DNA of 64,000 bases, taken from Aralia elata (taxonomy: Eukaryota; Streptophyta; Magnoliopsida; Apiales; Araliaceae). The stretch spans positions 1,302,001 to 1,366,000 of the forward strand of contig JAVJAP010000106.1 in the NCBI GenBank assembly GCA_034770075.1, in the 5' to 3' direction. Position 1 is the first letter of the stretch. Each line of letters starts with the position of its first letter. A program made the translations under genes and the position numbers. Below, one piece after another: positions 24,786-36,628 of this stretch. Under the pieces are notes generated by a model. The model was not told where the DNA came from. It worked only from the letters and a program-made list of their open reading frames with translations, and ran no database searches.

Positions 24786-27700
24786 AGGTCACTCAAATAA
24801 CTACGGATAATTCGCCCTCATCTTCTCCTCGAGTTTCCACGTAGCTTCCTCAACTGCGTGATTTCTCCAGAGAACTTTAACAGAATGAATGATCTTATTC
24901 CTTAGCTTCTGTTCCTTCTTATCGAGTATTTGGACAGGAATCTCTTTGTACGATAAGTCCTTCTCGACTTGAATTGGTTTGTAGGATATAACGTTCTTGT
25001 AGTCTGGTTTGTAGGGTCGCAACACTGACACATGGAACACATTGTGAATGTGCTCAAGTTCAGGAGGTAACGCTACCTCGTACGCCACTTCACCGACTCG
25101 CCTCAAAATCTCGAACGGTCCTATGAACCTAGGGCTCAATTTTCCTTTCTTCCCAAAACGGATCTTCCCTTTCCAGGGAGATACCTTCAAGAACACAAAA
25201 CTCCCCACTTCGAAGTCTTGCTCCTTACGATGTAGATCACCGTACTTTTTCTGATGGTCTTGGGCTGCTACCAGGTGGTTCCTGATCAGCTTCACCATAT
25301 TTACTGTCTGCTGCACCATCTCAATTCCCAGCAGTCTACGCTCGCCTACCTCGTCGCAGCACAATGGTGTTCGACACCTCCTACCATATAGTGCTTCGTA
25401 CGGTGGCATACCGATACTAGCGTGATAACTATTGTTGTAAGCGAACTCCACCAGTGGCAAGTGACAATCCCAGCTGCCCTTTAAGTCCATCACAACGACT
25501 CAGAGCATATCCTCCAGAGTATGAATCGTTTGCTCGCTCTGGCCATCCGTTTGAGGATGATACGTTATACTCAACCTCAACTGCGTTCCCATTCTGTCCT
25601 GTAAACTTCTCCAGAAATTTGACGTGAAGCGCGGATGTCTGTCTAACACAATAGACACCCGCACTCCATGTCGTGATACAATTTTTTTCACATACAGCTT
25701 TGCTAACTGCTCTAGATTATACCTGATCTTAATCGGTAGAAAATGAGCAGACTTGGTCAGACGATCTACAATTACCCAGATTGCGTCTAGACCCTTTTGT
25801 GTCGGTGGCAGACCCACCACAAAGTCCATGGTGATGTGCTCCCACTTCCACTTCAGAATCTCTAATAGTTGCAACAGTTCGCTCGGTCGCTGGTATTCTG
25901 CTTTAACTCGTTGGCATGTCAGACATCTGCTAACGCACTCTGCTACCTCCCTCTTCATATTCGGCCAACAAAAATATGGCCGCAAATCCTGATACATCTT
26001 CGTGCTACCGGGATGTACTGAGTGCCTTGTACTGTGGGCTTTTTGGAGAATCTCTTCTCTTAACTGCGGATTCAACGGTACCCAGATCCTTCCTTCAAAT
26101 CTTAGCAACCCTGTGCTATCAATCTTATACTTGAGCTATTCCCCTTCAGAAATTTGCTTCCTTATACCATCGCATTCTTCATCCTTCTTCTGAGCCTCTT
26201 TTATTTTATCCGATAAGGTCAGACTCGCTATCACTGCGCATAACTTCTCACTTGACTCCCTTGGATACTTGATCTCCAATTCGAGTCGTTCAAAATCCCT
26301 TACCAACTCTTCCTGAGTGGTTAGCTTTGACAACGTCTCTCTGCCATGTCTGCTCAAGGCATCAGCCACTACATTTGCTTTGCCTTAATAGTACATAATC
26401 TCACAGTCATAATCCTTGATCAATTCTAACCATCGGCGCTGCCTCATGTTTAGCTCCTTCTAGGTGAAGATATATTTTAGACTTTTGTAATCCGTATATA
26501 TCTCGCACTTCTCTCCGTATAGGTAGTGCCTCCAAATCTTCAAGGCGAAAACTACCGCGGCCAACTCCAGGTCATGAGTTGGGTAACCCTTCTCATAGTC
26601 CTTCAGCTGACGTGACGCGTATGCAATGACCTTATCGTGCTGCATCAACACACAGCCAAGACCTTTGTGTGATGCAGCGCTATACACTACAAAACCTCCA
26701 GTGTTGTCCGGTAAAGCCAACACCGGTGCTTGACTAAGTCTCTTCTTCAGCTCCATAAAACTCCCTTTGCATTTCTCCGTTCAAACGAACTTAACTGCCT
26801 TCCTTGTAAGGTTGGTCAATGGCGAGGCTATCTTTAAGAAATCTTGGATGAATCTCCGATAGTATCCCGCTAACCCTAGGAAACTCCTGATCTCCGTAGG
26901 TGTCTTCGGCTTCTCCCAATTGATAACGGCTTCTACTTTTGTTGGATCCACCGAAACACCATCCTTATCAATGACGTGACCTAGGAACTGCACCCTCTGT
27001 AACCAAAACTCACACTTAGTAAGCTTTGCGTACAGCTTCTCTCTTCTGAGAGTCTCCAATACAATCCTTAAATGTTCGGCATGCTCCTCCTCTGCCTCCG
27101 AATACACCAAGATGTCATCGATGAATACGACTACGAACTTGTCCAAGTACTGCTTGAACACTCTATTTATCATATCCATGAATGTCGCTGGTGCATTTGT
27201 CAATCCAAATGACATTACCAGAAACTCGAAATGTCCACACGAGTTCTGAATGTCGTCTTTGGGATATCCTTCGGTCTCACCTTTAGTTGATGATAGCCCG
27301 TTCTTAAATCAATCTTTGAAAAGTATTTCACTCTCTTGAGTTGATCAAATAGATCGTCAATTCTGGGTAATGGATACCTATTCTTAATCGTGACTTTGTT
27401 CAACTCGCGATAGTCGATACAAAGCCTCATCGAACCATCCTTTTTCTTTACAAACAGAACAGGCGCTCCCCATGGGGACACGCTCGGTTTGATATAACCC
27501 TTATCTAACAGTTCCTGCAGTTGCACCATTAGCTCTTTCATCTCTACTGGTGCCATTCGGTATGGTGCCTTGGATATCGGTGTCATCCCTGGTACCAAGT
27601 TAATCACAAATTATATCTCTCTATCTGGCGGCAGTCTGGGAATTTCATCTGGGAAGACATCAGTGAATTCCTTTACGACAGGTATCTGACTTAGTTCATC

Positions 27701-28210
27701 CTTGACTCGCTGAGTATCAATCACGTGAGCCAAATACCCTATGCAACCCTTTCTAAGCAATTTCCTTGCTTGCATCATCGTCAGACAACAAGATTGTCTT
27801 GGCGATTTACTACCATAGAATACCACCTTCGACTTATCTGGAGATTGCAGGTGTACACACTTCTTCTTACAGTCGATGACTGCTCCGTGACTTGATAACC
27901 AATCCATCCCAAGGATTACGTCAAACTCCCCTAAACAAATTGGTATCAAGTCCACGCCAAGCTCAAATCCTCGCAGTTTGATGCAACGATTCCTATGAAT
28001 GTATTCTACGGGGACAATCTCTTTGTTTGCTACTTCTATGTTCATAGGGTGCTCTAACCTTTCACGAGGTAAGTCTACCCTTCTAGCAAATTCTTCAAAA
28101 ACAAAAGAGCAGGTAACACCCGAGCCAAATAACACATATGCATTTATATCATTGATTGGGATGATACCTGACACTACATCTTTGGACTCTATCGTATCCT
28201 TGACGGTCAT
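24786..28210 (-). pseudogene. pol: Ty3/gypsy pol pseudogene of element C (protease, RT, RNase H, integrase, chromodomain-like tail)
   Basis: Minus-strand order: aspartic protease (about 28210-27870; the catalytic DSG region reads FGSGVT, so the aspartate is lost), RT (27607-26800; [13 protein letters not shown], then VVVFIDDILVYS with the catalytic DD), RNase H (26756-26370), integrase zinc-binding and core (26108-25300; HPGSTKMYQDL, CLTCQRVK, ITMDFVVGLP, YHPQTDGQSE) and the chromodomain-like end near 24801. Breaks seen: in-frame stops near 27611, 26781, 26457, 26387, 26133, 25500 and 24798, and a one-base loss near 27240 in RT. Several stops fit CAA, CAG, CGA or TGG codons changed by C-to-T or G-to-A. 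No complete enzyme remains. Confidence 0.93.
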
Positions 28211-29325
28211 GTTGAATGTGCGTGTCGTTGGTCTGTTAGCTTGACAGGATGGCCTCTAATGCTAGGCCTGTTGTTGTGATTGTTGTTGTTGTTGTTGCGG
28301 TTACCGCTAGTTGCATCGCCCTTCCTCTTCGGGCAGTCTTTGATCTGGTGGTCTGGGGCTCCACACGAAAAACACCCTCCTTTTTGCCTATTTGAACACT
28401 GAGGAGCCAGGTGTCCTAGTTGTCCACAGCGATAACAAACGCTTCTTCTTTTCATACACTCCCCTGAGTGGTTCTTTCCACAGCTACTGCACTTCCCACT
28501 TGACTTGGCCTCTCCCCCAGACTTGTTGCCTACGGAGGATTGGCTCTCCATCCATTTACGCTTGTTGGGGTTGATGCCTCTACTGCTTCCCCCCTTCGGC
28601 CCTTCCTGATCGGCCTTCCTTTCCTGTTTAAATCGTGCTATGGCTTCATTGCCTCCTTCCGCAATGATAGCCCTTTCCAGCAGTTCAGAGAAACTCTTAA
28701 TCTTCAACACAGTGACGATTTTCTGCACCCATGGCTTCAAACCCAACTCGAACCTTCTTACCTTCCTGGCCTCCGTGTCCACCTGATGTGGAGCGAATCG
28801 GGCCAACTTGTTAAATTTTGCCGCGTACTCTACAACCGTCATACCACCCTGTTTCAGTTCTAGAAACTTGACCTCCATATTCTGTTGCGTATTTTCCGAG
28901 AAGTAATTCTTGAAGAATAGCTCCTTGAATTTGTCCCAAGGGATAACTCCATCGCCTGCTCGCCCCTTATTGGCTTTCCACCAATAATTAGCTTCGCCCT
29001 TCATCATGAAGGTGGCGAATCTGGTTTTCTGCTCCTCGGCCACTCGTGCGACCTCGAAGACTTTCTCCATTTCTTCAACCCAAGTTTGTGCTTCTATTGG
29101 GTCGAGAGTTCCCTTGAACTCGGGTGGTCCAACCAGTTTGAAATCCTTAAAGTTGGCCAAGTGATGCATTGGCTGGGGTGCTGGTTGACCTGCTGCTGGC
29201 GGGGGTCTAGCCTGTATAGCCTTGGCTAGCAGTTCAGCGAATACTCTCATTGGGTCAGGTTGATCTCCAACCTCACTTTCTGACTCAGCGACACGTTGGT
29301 TGTGGGGTCTACCTCTTGGCGGCAT
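28207..29325 (-). CDS. gag: Gag of element C (372 aa)
   Basis: This nucleocapsid/capsid polyprotein packages the element RNA. Residues 1-55 are a proline-rich start (MPPRGRP). Residues about 60-230 are the retrotransposon gag core with the FMMKGEANYWW segment. Three cysteine motifs follow: 279-290 (CX2CX3HX4C), 297-310 and 318-331 (both CX2CX4HX4C). Asparagine/histidine repeats at about 344-352 come from a GTT-type microsatellite (28264-28300). The ORF ends in HAHST, whereas in family D the corresponding frame runs on into the protease. A frame change near 28245-28262 separates gag from protease here. It could be a mutation or a frameshift site; mutation seems likelier given the decay of pol. 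Confidence 0.92.
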   Translation of the reverse strand: MPPRGRPHNQRVAESESEVGDQPDPMRVFAELLAKAIQARPPPAAGQPAPQPMHHLANFKDFKLVGPPEFKGTLDPIEAQTWVEEMEKVFEVARVAEEQKTRFATFMMKGEANYWWKANKGRAGDGVIPWDKFKELFFKNYFSENTQQNMEVKFLELKQGGMTVVEYAAKFNKLARFAPHQVDTEARKVRRFELGLKPWVQKIVTVLKIKSFSELLERAIIAEGGNEAIARFKQERKADQEGPKGGSSRGINPNKRKWMESQSSVGNKSGGEAKSSGKCSSCGKNHSGECMKRRSVCYRCGQLGHLAPQCSNRQKGGCFSCGAPDHQIKDCPKRKGDATSGNRNNNNNNHNNRPSIRGHPVKLTDQRHAHST

Positions 29326-29738
29326 TATGATCTGCTAAAGAACAAATCTTAGGCTTCTGCTTATTATATTACGCTTTTCGCACTATACCGGTTAAGTCAA
29401 CATTCAATAGAAAAAGCATCTATCAAACACATTTGATTCAAAAGGAAATAACTGCATTTATATTCATATACCGATGTTTTAATATAGACTGACTCAACAT
29501 TTGGCATACTACTATAAATGCTCAATGCCATAAACTGCCTACTGTTAACTATCCTCTATTAAGCAAAAGGTGAGGATTTACTACTACCTACTCCCTCTAT
29601 CAGAACAAAAATTGGGGTCGACTGCTATTCTAAGCATACAACAAGGCATCAGAATTTTCATCATAAATCTGTCCCTATTAAACAAAAGTGGGACTCACTA
29701 CCACAACCAAGTAAACACAAAGGTACTAGACCAATAAG

Positions 29739-30521
29739 TCAATATCTGCTATAGCAGACTGCCTGACAAAGTGCCTGTCGAGCCAACCGATCAACCACTC
29801 GGCGTCTGATCATGCGCCGACTACTGACCTCCTCTCGAGGGTATCTTCTGACTCGGTCCTGCAATCTAGCCACTACCGTATACATAGCATACTTTAAGGT
29901 ATCAATCCTAGCGGATCCATCTCGAACCTCCCCCTCTAGCACATCCACCCTTGTGGCTGCGCGAACCCAGAACTCCTATACCCGAATTCTGTCTGCCTGG
30001 TCCAAGTCTCACTCAGCCCTGATGGTCTATAGAACTGACTGCAGCTCCACCTCCCTGGCATCCGACTGCTCTACTGCTTGCCTCAGCTGACTGTTTTGCA
30101 ACATCAGCTGCTGCACTGTGGGGCTCAACTGAGGTGTAGCATCCTCTAACTGCTGAATCTGAGCCTTCAGCTCCACTACCTGGAACTGCAGTGAGTGCGC
30201 CTCTGCCTTATACTACTCTTCCATCTCCTGATGGACGAAATTCTCCTCCTCTAAGTGTGCAATACGAGCATTCTGCTGCTCGATAATCTGCTCTTGCTCT
30301 ATTATGCGACTGGCATAGTCCCCGAGCAAGTCATCCTGAAATGTGTGGAACACCGGAGATCCCTCCTCGGGTACCTCTTCAGCAGCTCCACCTATCTCCA
30401 TATCCACTGGGTCCTCCTCGAACTCAATATCCCTATCCTGATTGCCGGATCTCGACGCTCCGCCTATGACAGGCACCACCAAATCTATCAAGTAGTCCTC
30501 CTCTGACCCGGACCCACTCAA
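29739..30521 (-). pseudogene. ORF1 upstream of gag, coiled-coil protein, broken
   Basis: One reading frame of about 260 codons lies between the PBS and gag. It is interrupted by at least three in-frame stops (the first after residue 102, EMEE). The N-terminal part is acidic (ESPVF-like, DIEFEEDP). From about residue 75 it becomes heptad-like (RIIEQEQIIEQQNARIAHLEEE, then QIQQLEDATPQ), suggesting a long coiled coil, and the C-terminus is arginine-rich. I recognise no domain. Family D has a 124-aa ORF with the same position and character, so ORF1 is probably a real element gene. Extra ORFs before gag are known in Ogre-type elements but are not usual in Tekay-like ones. Confidence 0.65.
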
Positions 30522-30868
30522 TGATACTACTGGGCAACGGGTACATAGCCTACCAGCTGCTCCGTAACAATGGGTATGCCAGTGAATACCTACTCCTCTC
30601 GGACTCCACTGATCTCTCCTACAGCAGCCATCCTACAAACACACAAAACTAACATTAGTATAGCAATAAAATATATTCATTGAAGGAATGAAGTTATATT
30701 TCATTGGGTACTACTCGATTCGATGAATTCCCCAATTCATCAAAATGCCAAATATGATAAATCTCCCTGATTTATCCCCTAATACACTCAATATGAGTTT
30801 AATACTAAGGTTATAACCTAGGTTTCACAAATCCTAATGTTTATAACTTGCAGCTTTGATACCAACCT
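30522..30868 (-). other. Leader and tRNA-Met primer-binding site of element C
   Basis: The PBS TGGTATCAAAGC (minus strand, 30854-30865) follows the 5' LTR after three bases and matches the tRNA-Met site except for one base. The leader then has GCAAGTTATAAAC, a diverged form of the post-PBS palindrome in B and D. Confidence 0.85.
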
Positions 30869-33800
30869 GTGATGCCCCCAATTTCGGATCTTAAACATCC
30901 GGATTTGGTCATCACGATCCAATACAATCATTCACCACTAAACAACATACAATAACTAAATGCGAAATAAAATATATGTATGTCATTCATTCAAAAGGTG
31001 TTACTAGTCCCAAGATACGAAAACCTGAATACGGGAATACAAATTTACCCTAATACAGTACTTTAGGGTTTAAATAACAATAGAAATTCCTTAACTATGC
31101 TTGAAACAAAATACAAGCACTAGGAGACTAATACTTCATCTTTTCCTTGCCCTTGTCTTTTCCTGAGGTCTCAGGCTTAACTGTAATAAGGTTCATGATA
31201 TAGCAAGGGTGAGCAACTAGTTTGCCCAGCAAGTTTAAATAACAGCAAGAAATGATATATATCATGAATGAAAGAGATGTCTAGAAATGATTCAATAATG
31301 AGAATAACAAAAGCAAGAACAATAATCGCTTCTTAAAATAGACGATAGTCAACATAGACCATGAACAATAAACTTCCAATGGAATCAATAGCTAATTTGA
31401 TCCTTTGGTTACTGGCTCAAAAATACGTACTCGAGGGGATAGCCTCTAGTACACTATGTGTATAGCATAACATTTAATTTCTGTTCTTGTATCTTACATT
31501 TAGATACGTGGGGTACTCCCTTATATTTTTGGGGTGTTCATATTAGTCCAAGAATCCACACCTTCAATGGTTTGGAAAACTTTAACAAAATTTCGTGCAA
31601 TTATCTGACCGAACAAGGGTTCAGACTCAATCTGAAATAGTACATGAATTATAAAACTTTAAATAATGTACAAATCCAAGACTGTATGAACTCAAGTGCA
31701 CCAAGTGCGAGTATCAATAATTATCATAGAGGTGGAATAATTGTAAAGTAATTAGACCACTTAAAGCATGCTTGGTAATGAGGTTCAAGCTTAAACAATT
31801 AACTTGCAATACAATGATATCCTGCTCGAATATAATCTGAGTAGGGTTAAGGAACTTGCTCAATAAAGTAGAGAACTTGCTCAATGTAAAAGTTGAGTAA
31901 GATAGAACTTGTTTGTTAGCTCAGCTACAATAATCTAGCTTTATACGACTCCCTTCAATGGACCTAACATTAACCACGTTGATCTATTAATTAGCACCGC
32001 GTATAATAGCATATGGATACGCTTACTCATGCTATCTATTTGACACACAAGTCAACCACATAGCGTACATAGTTTAATAAACCATCATTACTTCTATAAG
32101 ACATTAATGAACCTCAGGTATTCGATTAATAGTATTTTTTTTAAGTGTTAAACACTGATTATGTCATGCCCCGAAATTCACCTGCTAGCTTCTTTTAGCC
32201 AGGTCGGACTTCGTGCTGACATGTACAACTTTTACATAATGCTATAAAAATTTTGATTTCTAATAATCAGAGTGTAATGCGGAAAAGTGATAATATTATA
32301 AAATATCATTTGTTCATTGTTACAACATTCCCAGGTTACTTGTTCTTATTGCAAATAAGTCTTAAAAGACTTAAAAAAAATCTCCATTTTTCTATCCGAG
32401 ACTTGTAGTATTAGCAACCATTTAGTTCCCAGGAAAGAGGGGGCTTTCCGTTAAAACGACACGCAGTTAAATGACCTAACCCCTTTCCTCGTCAGAACTT
32501 TCTAGACATTGCCAATAATGTTAATCTAGCATAATTTAAATGACTTTTATATCTTTAACTTTCTTTGTACCGCCAGAATCGTCTGGTAATTCTTCCTTAG
32601 CTGTAATTTATTTAAGATAATTGCAAGAATGAGCATAAGAATGCCCAACAAGTCTAACAGATATATATATATATATATATGAGAAAAGAATCACCTTTTC
32701 AAGATATATATACAGAATAATCTGATACAAGATTTCAACGATTATCAATATAGTGAACTTAGTGGTTCCCCACCCACGAACTAATGAATTAGTTCCCCGT
32801 CTCATCAACACTGCTACAATTGTATCAACAGTGTATATTGCTTCTACGATACCTCTACACTGCAACAAATGTTACCTCAGTGAGTTAGATCGGTTTCCTA
32901 ACACATCTTAAACTCCTGCCCATACAAGAGAGTTGTTCAACTCAGATACTAACATGGTTTTCAATTGAAATTCAACAATCAATATCACGTTGCGCATAAC
33001 AGATAACAAGCATGTTAATGCACGAGGTGCAAAAGAAACAATACTTGCATAATAATAAACTTCATAAATAAGACACGTTATTGCACGGAGTGCATTTCAA
33101 CAAATAAGTAGACTTACCTGAATATGGATAATATGTTAACGCTAATGTTTCATTTCTCGCTCAATCTCTTGAAGTGTAAGCTCTAGAACTTTTATCCTAC
33201 AAGCTTTTCCTTTCCTTGGATTATGCTAGGCTAATTAAGCATTTTAACGATTAAATCTTTTAAGTTTTATTTCGGGTATCATAACCGCATATAAATAAGA
33301 CTTCTTCTACTATACATGAAATAATTTCAACATTATAACTGCTTATAGAATGAATATTTTTCAACTATATTTAAAATAAATTGAGCATTATAACTGCTTG
33401 CAAAATGAATATTCGTTTACTATATTTGAAATAAATCGGGAATTATAACTGCTTATAAAATGAATATTCGGCTATTATATTTGAGAAAATTTTAGCATTA
33501 TAACTGCTTATAAAATGAATATTATTACTAAATACTTGAAGATAATCGAACATAGTAACTGCTTATAAAAGTATATTTTCAGCTTTATAAGAGAAATAAA
33601 TCGAACATTATAACTGTCTGTAAATAGGACTTTTGTACTATATACTTAAAATAATTTAGGCATGAAGATCTTACTACATGAATGTAATTACAAGATTATT
33701 ACAACATGTTCCCATCTAAACTCAGGTACGAAGAACTTAACTAATACATCAATACAAATTTAATTCTATTCCTGCTGTATATAGCAGTCCATGACAAAAC

Positions 33801-35875
33801 AAGCATTAACCATTATTACCTCAAACTCTTCTCAATCCCAAGTTTCGTAACATTTAACTTATACATTTATGATCAAGGTTTCGAGGCTTGGGACGATAAT
33901 ATTTATATTATATCAATGTAAATATGTTATTATTCCGCATTAAGTTATTGATAGTATGATGTACGAGTTGCATAGTGATGTACCAGACCCGAGAATAAGG
34001 TAACCCGGATTTAGGGGCGTCACAGATTAAACCTTTAAACAATTTATTCACGTGTCATCTAAATCCTCTTTATTATATTGATTCTATCTTCATTTAATTA
34101 TTATTTAATCTTAATTAAATAAAAATCAATTATCTTCCTTTAGTTATTCATAAATAATAACTAACTGTGTTTATTTATTATTCAAAATTAATACTAAATA
34201 ATTTCACTATTAACCTTGTTCTCTTAGTGATTATCTAATAGTAATCGAATAATAATCAACTAATTATCCTTATTTAATATTAATTAAACAATGTCTAATT
34301 ATTTATCCTTACTTATTATTTAATATTAATTAAATAATAAATAATTAACTTAACTGCATTTATACATAATTATTATTTAATATTGATTAAATAATAATTA
34401 ACTAATTATTAATTAACATTACTTAAATAAGAATTATTAATTCTAAATTATTAATTAAATTAAAATTGTTAATATTTAAATTGCACGACCCGAACCGTTC
34501 CGGTCTGACCGACACAACCCAGGCCTGACACGACACTAGCATTGCGGCGCCAGGCTTAGAACTGGACTCCACACTGCGGCATGAGTCCCGTCCTGGTTCT
34601 AGCCCGGTGCTAACACGTGGCGACACTGCGGCGTGAGATTAAGCAGCAAGCTTGACGCTGCAGTGCCAGGCCCTTTAATCGCAACGCTGCGGCGTCATTC
34701 GCTGGTGCTGCAGAGCGTGATGAACCAGAGTTCGTCTTCCCCGTTTTTTAACAGCAGTTTTCTTCGCATTTTAATCATTAAAATTATCCTACCTAGCATA
34801 TGTACTCAATATTAACCACATATTACCATCAATTTTTAGTTTTATACTCCCAATTGGAGTAATTAATCATAAGCACAATGCAGAGCCTTCGCAACAATGG
34901 TTACTGATACTGTGGGTAATTGGGAATGGTTACTGGGAAAAAGGCTTACCTCCTAGACTTAAAAGCAGTCCTCCTCGTCTTCCCGTAGTACACAACGAAG
35001 TTTGAAATCATCCGCGGCCACTTTCCTTCTTCAGCTTTTCCTTCCCCCTGGAACTCTCAATACCTCCCTCTTCAGTAAAATTATAACTCAGCAGCTTTGA
35101 AGGAGAAGTCGAGAGTTCAAACTTATAGCCAATTCATTAACGATTTCAATCTTTTGTCCAAATTGGTTAACCAGCGGGAACAAGAAGAAGATGATGGGTA
35201 AGGCAGCTGATCACGTAACCCATATCTTCAGCCATGATTTGCAGTCGCAGAAATCCGGCAAGAAATCCATACGCGGCTAAGGATGGGTTTTACTGTTCAT
35301 CCCAGCTTATTTTAATTCAATTCTCTCTATTCCTAAATTACAGACCACGGCTGGAAATTAAATGGGATATGTCCCATAATTCTTGTCCCAAATTAATGTT
35401 ACTTAGTTAATTAAACAAGCCATACAATATAAACCCAATTAATTTAGTATACCATAATTCCCCAATACAAGATTCAAATAAATGGTTAAATTAGTTAATT
35501 AATAACTAATCTAGTCCATTAGTATTAAACTACCAAGTAGACTGTTAATCATTAATGTTAATATTGCTCATATTAATTAATACTTATATTAATTAATTTA
35601 TGCGATTTAATTCCCCACACTATATTCAATTAAATTAAATATTTAATTAATCGGTACTTAATCAATTCTTTTAATATTAAAATTGTAGGGCTAGTCCACT
35701 AATTTAATTAAATCATTAGTGACTCCCTTTATTGACCTTGGCAACTACGCGAAGTCACATAATCACATAACCAATAAATCACACAAGATTTAAATAAACA
35801 TACAAAGCTAACTCATAATAAAAATTAAATTTATATTTAATTAATAATGGAGTTTAAAAATTCACGGTCATTACA
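30869..35875 (-). repeat. 5' LTR of element C, interrupted by a solo LTR
   Basis: It is 5007 bp long, or 3139 bp without the 32162-34024 insertion and one GATTA, almost equal to the 3138-bp sister LTR. It begins on the plus strand TGTGATGCCCCC and ends GGTCATTACA. The nested hairpin is at 31194-31266 and GC-rich motifs are at 34520-34735. The sister LTR lacks a segment of about 30 bp present here near 35413, and this copy lacks a short repeat near 35260. Confidence 0.92.
32162..34024 (-). mobile_element. Solo LTR (1863 bp) inside the 5' LTR of element C
   Basis: It is bounded by TGTCATGCCCC and GGGGCGTCACA and flanked by GATTA (32157-32161 and 34025-34029). The sister LTR of element C shows the unfilled site. 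Minus orientation is chosen because the CTTGTTGGGCA...GCTCA...CTTGC segment (about 32610-32650) matches the hairpin region of other LTRs on that strand. The two ends are nearly inverted copies, so orientation from the ends alone would be ambiguous. A TA run is at 32660-32680, and several near-identical GCATTATAACTGCTTATAAAATGAAT-like units occur between 33270 and 33620, giving a diverged tandem array of about 60-70 bp. Confidence 0.9.
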
Positions 35876-35880
35876 ACACT

Positions 35881-36335
35881 TCACAAGGATTGGTTTCTTA
35901 AACTAGTTTAACTTAACCCTAATTAGGGTTTCTTAGTTGCTTAATCATTAAACCTAAGTAGCTTACAAGTTGTTTAACTCAGAAGCACGACAAAGCAATA
36001 TATCAGTTTAAGCACGACAAAGCAGCTTTTCGTAAATATATTGAGAAGCTCATCAGTGAAAATATTTTTAAGCTCGACACTTTTATTTTTAAGCTTAACA
36101 TTTTTCTTGAAAAATATTTTTATTTCACGAATTCATAACTTAAGGTTTTAAACTTCTCGAAACCTAATTTTTAGGTTATAAGTTTTAATCCTAACCTTAT
36201 ACGATCACATTGTCGAGTCGTTTTTAGGTTTTCAAAGAATACCCTAACAGTCGTTCGCTAGGTATTTCTAGAGTTTTCATTCTTAACCCATTTAAGACGG
36301 TATTTATAATTCTGATAATATTTTGTGGTATTACA
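35881..36335 (-). repeat. 3' LTR of gypsy element E, second piece
   Basis: This continues the LTR interrupted by element C. It ends on the plus strand in GTGGTATTACA, so the LTR begins TGTAATACCAC on the minus strand, directly after a PPT-like run. Confidence 0.65.
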
Positions 36336-36583
36336 TTCACCCCAACTTATAAGAATTTCGTCCTCAAAATTACAGTCTAATTATTTTATAAGTTTTATAA
36401 ATATTCGGGATATCATATTCTCCCATACACATAAGAATTTCACCCTTGAAATTAATAACTTAAAGTTCTTTATGAGCGTACTTCTTTCTATCACATGTTA
36501 TATGTAATTCATACATATAAATAACATAAGCATAATTATATCACACTTAATTCAAAAAGATTTATAGGACTCAATATAAAAAA
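36336..36583 (-). other. PPT and 3' non-coding end of element E
   Basis: On the minus strand, TTGAGGACGAAATTCTTATA and a purine run AAGTTGGGGTGAA precede the E LTR, as in A, C and D. A second, diverged copy of the same segment lies about 75 bp further. No coding sequence is recognisable before the next LTR boundary at 36584. Confidence 0.6.
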
Positions 36584-36628
36584 TGTCACGTCCTTGAATC
36601 TGTGCGCTCGCCGCCCGGACCGAGTAAG
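36584..36628 (-). repeat. End of a minus-strand LTR (H), interrupted by element G
   Basis: TGTCACGTCCTTGAATC looks like the terminal bases of an inverted gypsy LTR. The sequence appears to resume at 63704 beyond element G, where ACTTTTATCATATA-like sequence matches the order seen in the solo LTR at 32162. No PBS adjoins it. Confidence 0.45.

Larger units (their letters stand above)
21605..35875 (-). mobile_element. Complete Ty3/gypsy (Tekay/Del-like) element C with 5-bp target duplication
   Basis: Both LTRs, the PBS, ORF1, gag, pol and PPT are present in order on the minus strand, and ACACT flanks the element (21600-21604 and 35876-35880). The total is 14.3 kb including a nested solo LTR (32162-34024). 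The chromodomain-like C-terminus and tRNA-Met priming place it with the Del/Tekay chromoviruses. In the first 120 bp the two LTRs differ at about ten sites, nine of them transitions, so it is not recent. Pol carries several nonsense codons and one frameshift, and so cannot transpose by itself. Confidence 0.93.
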
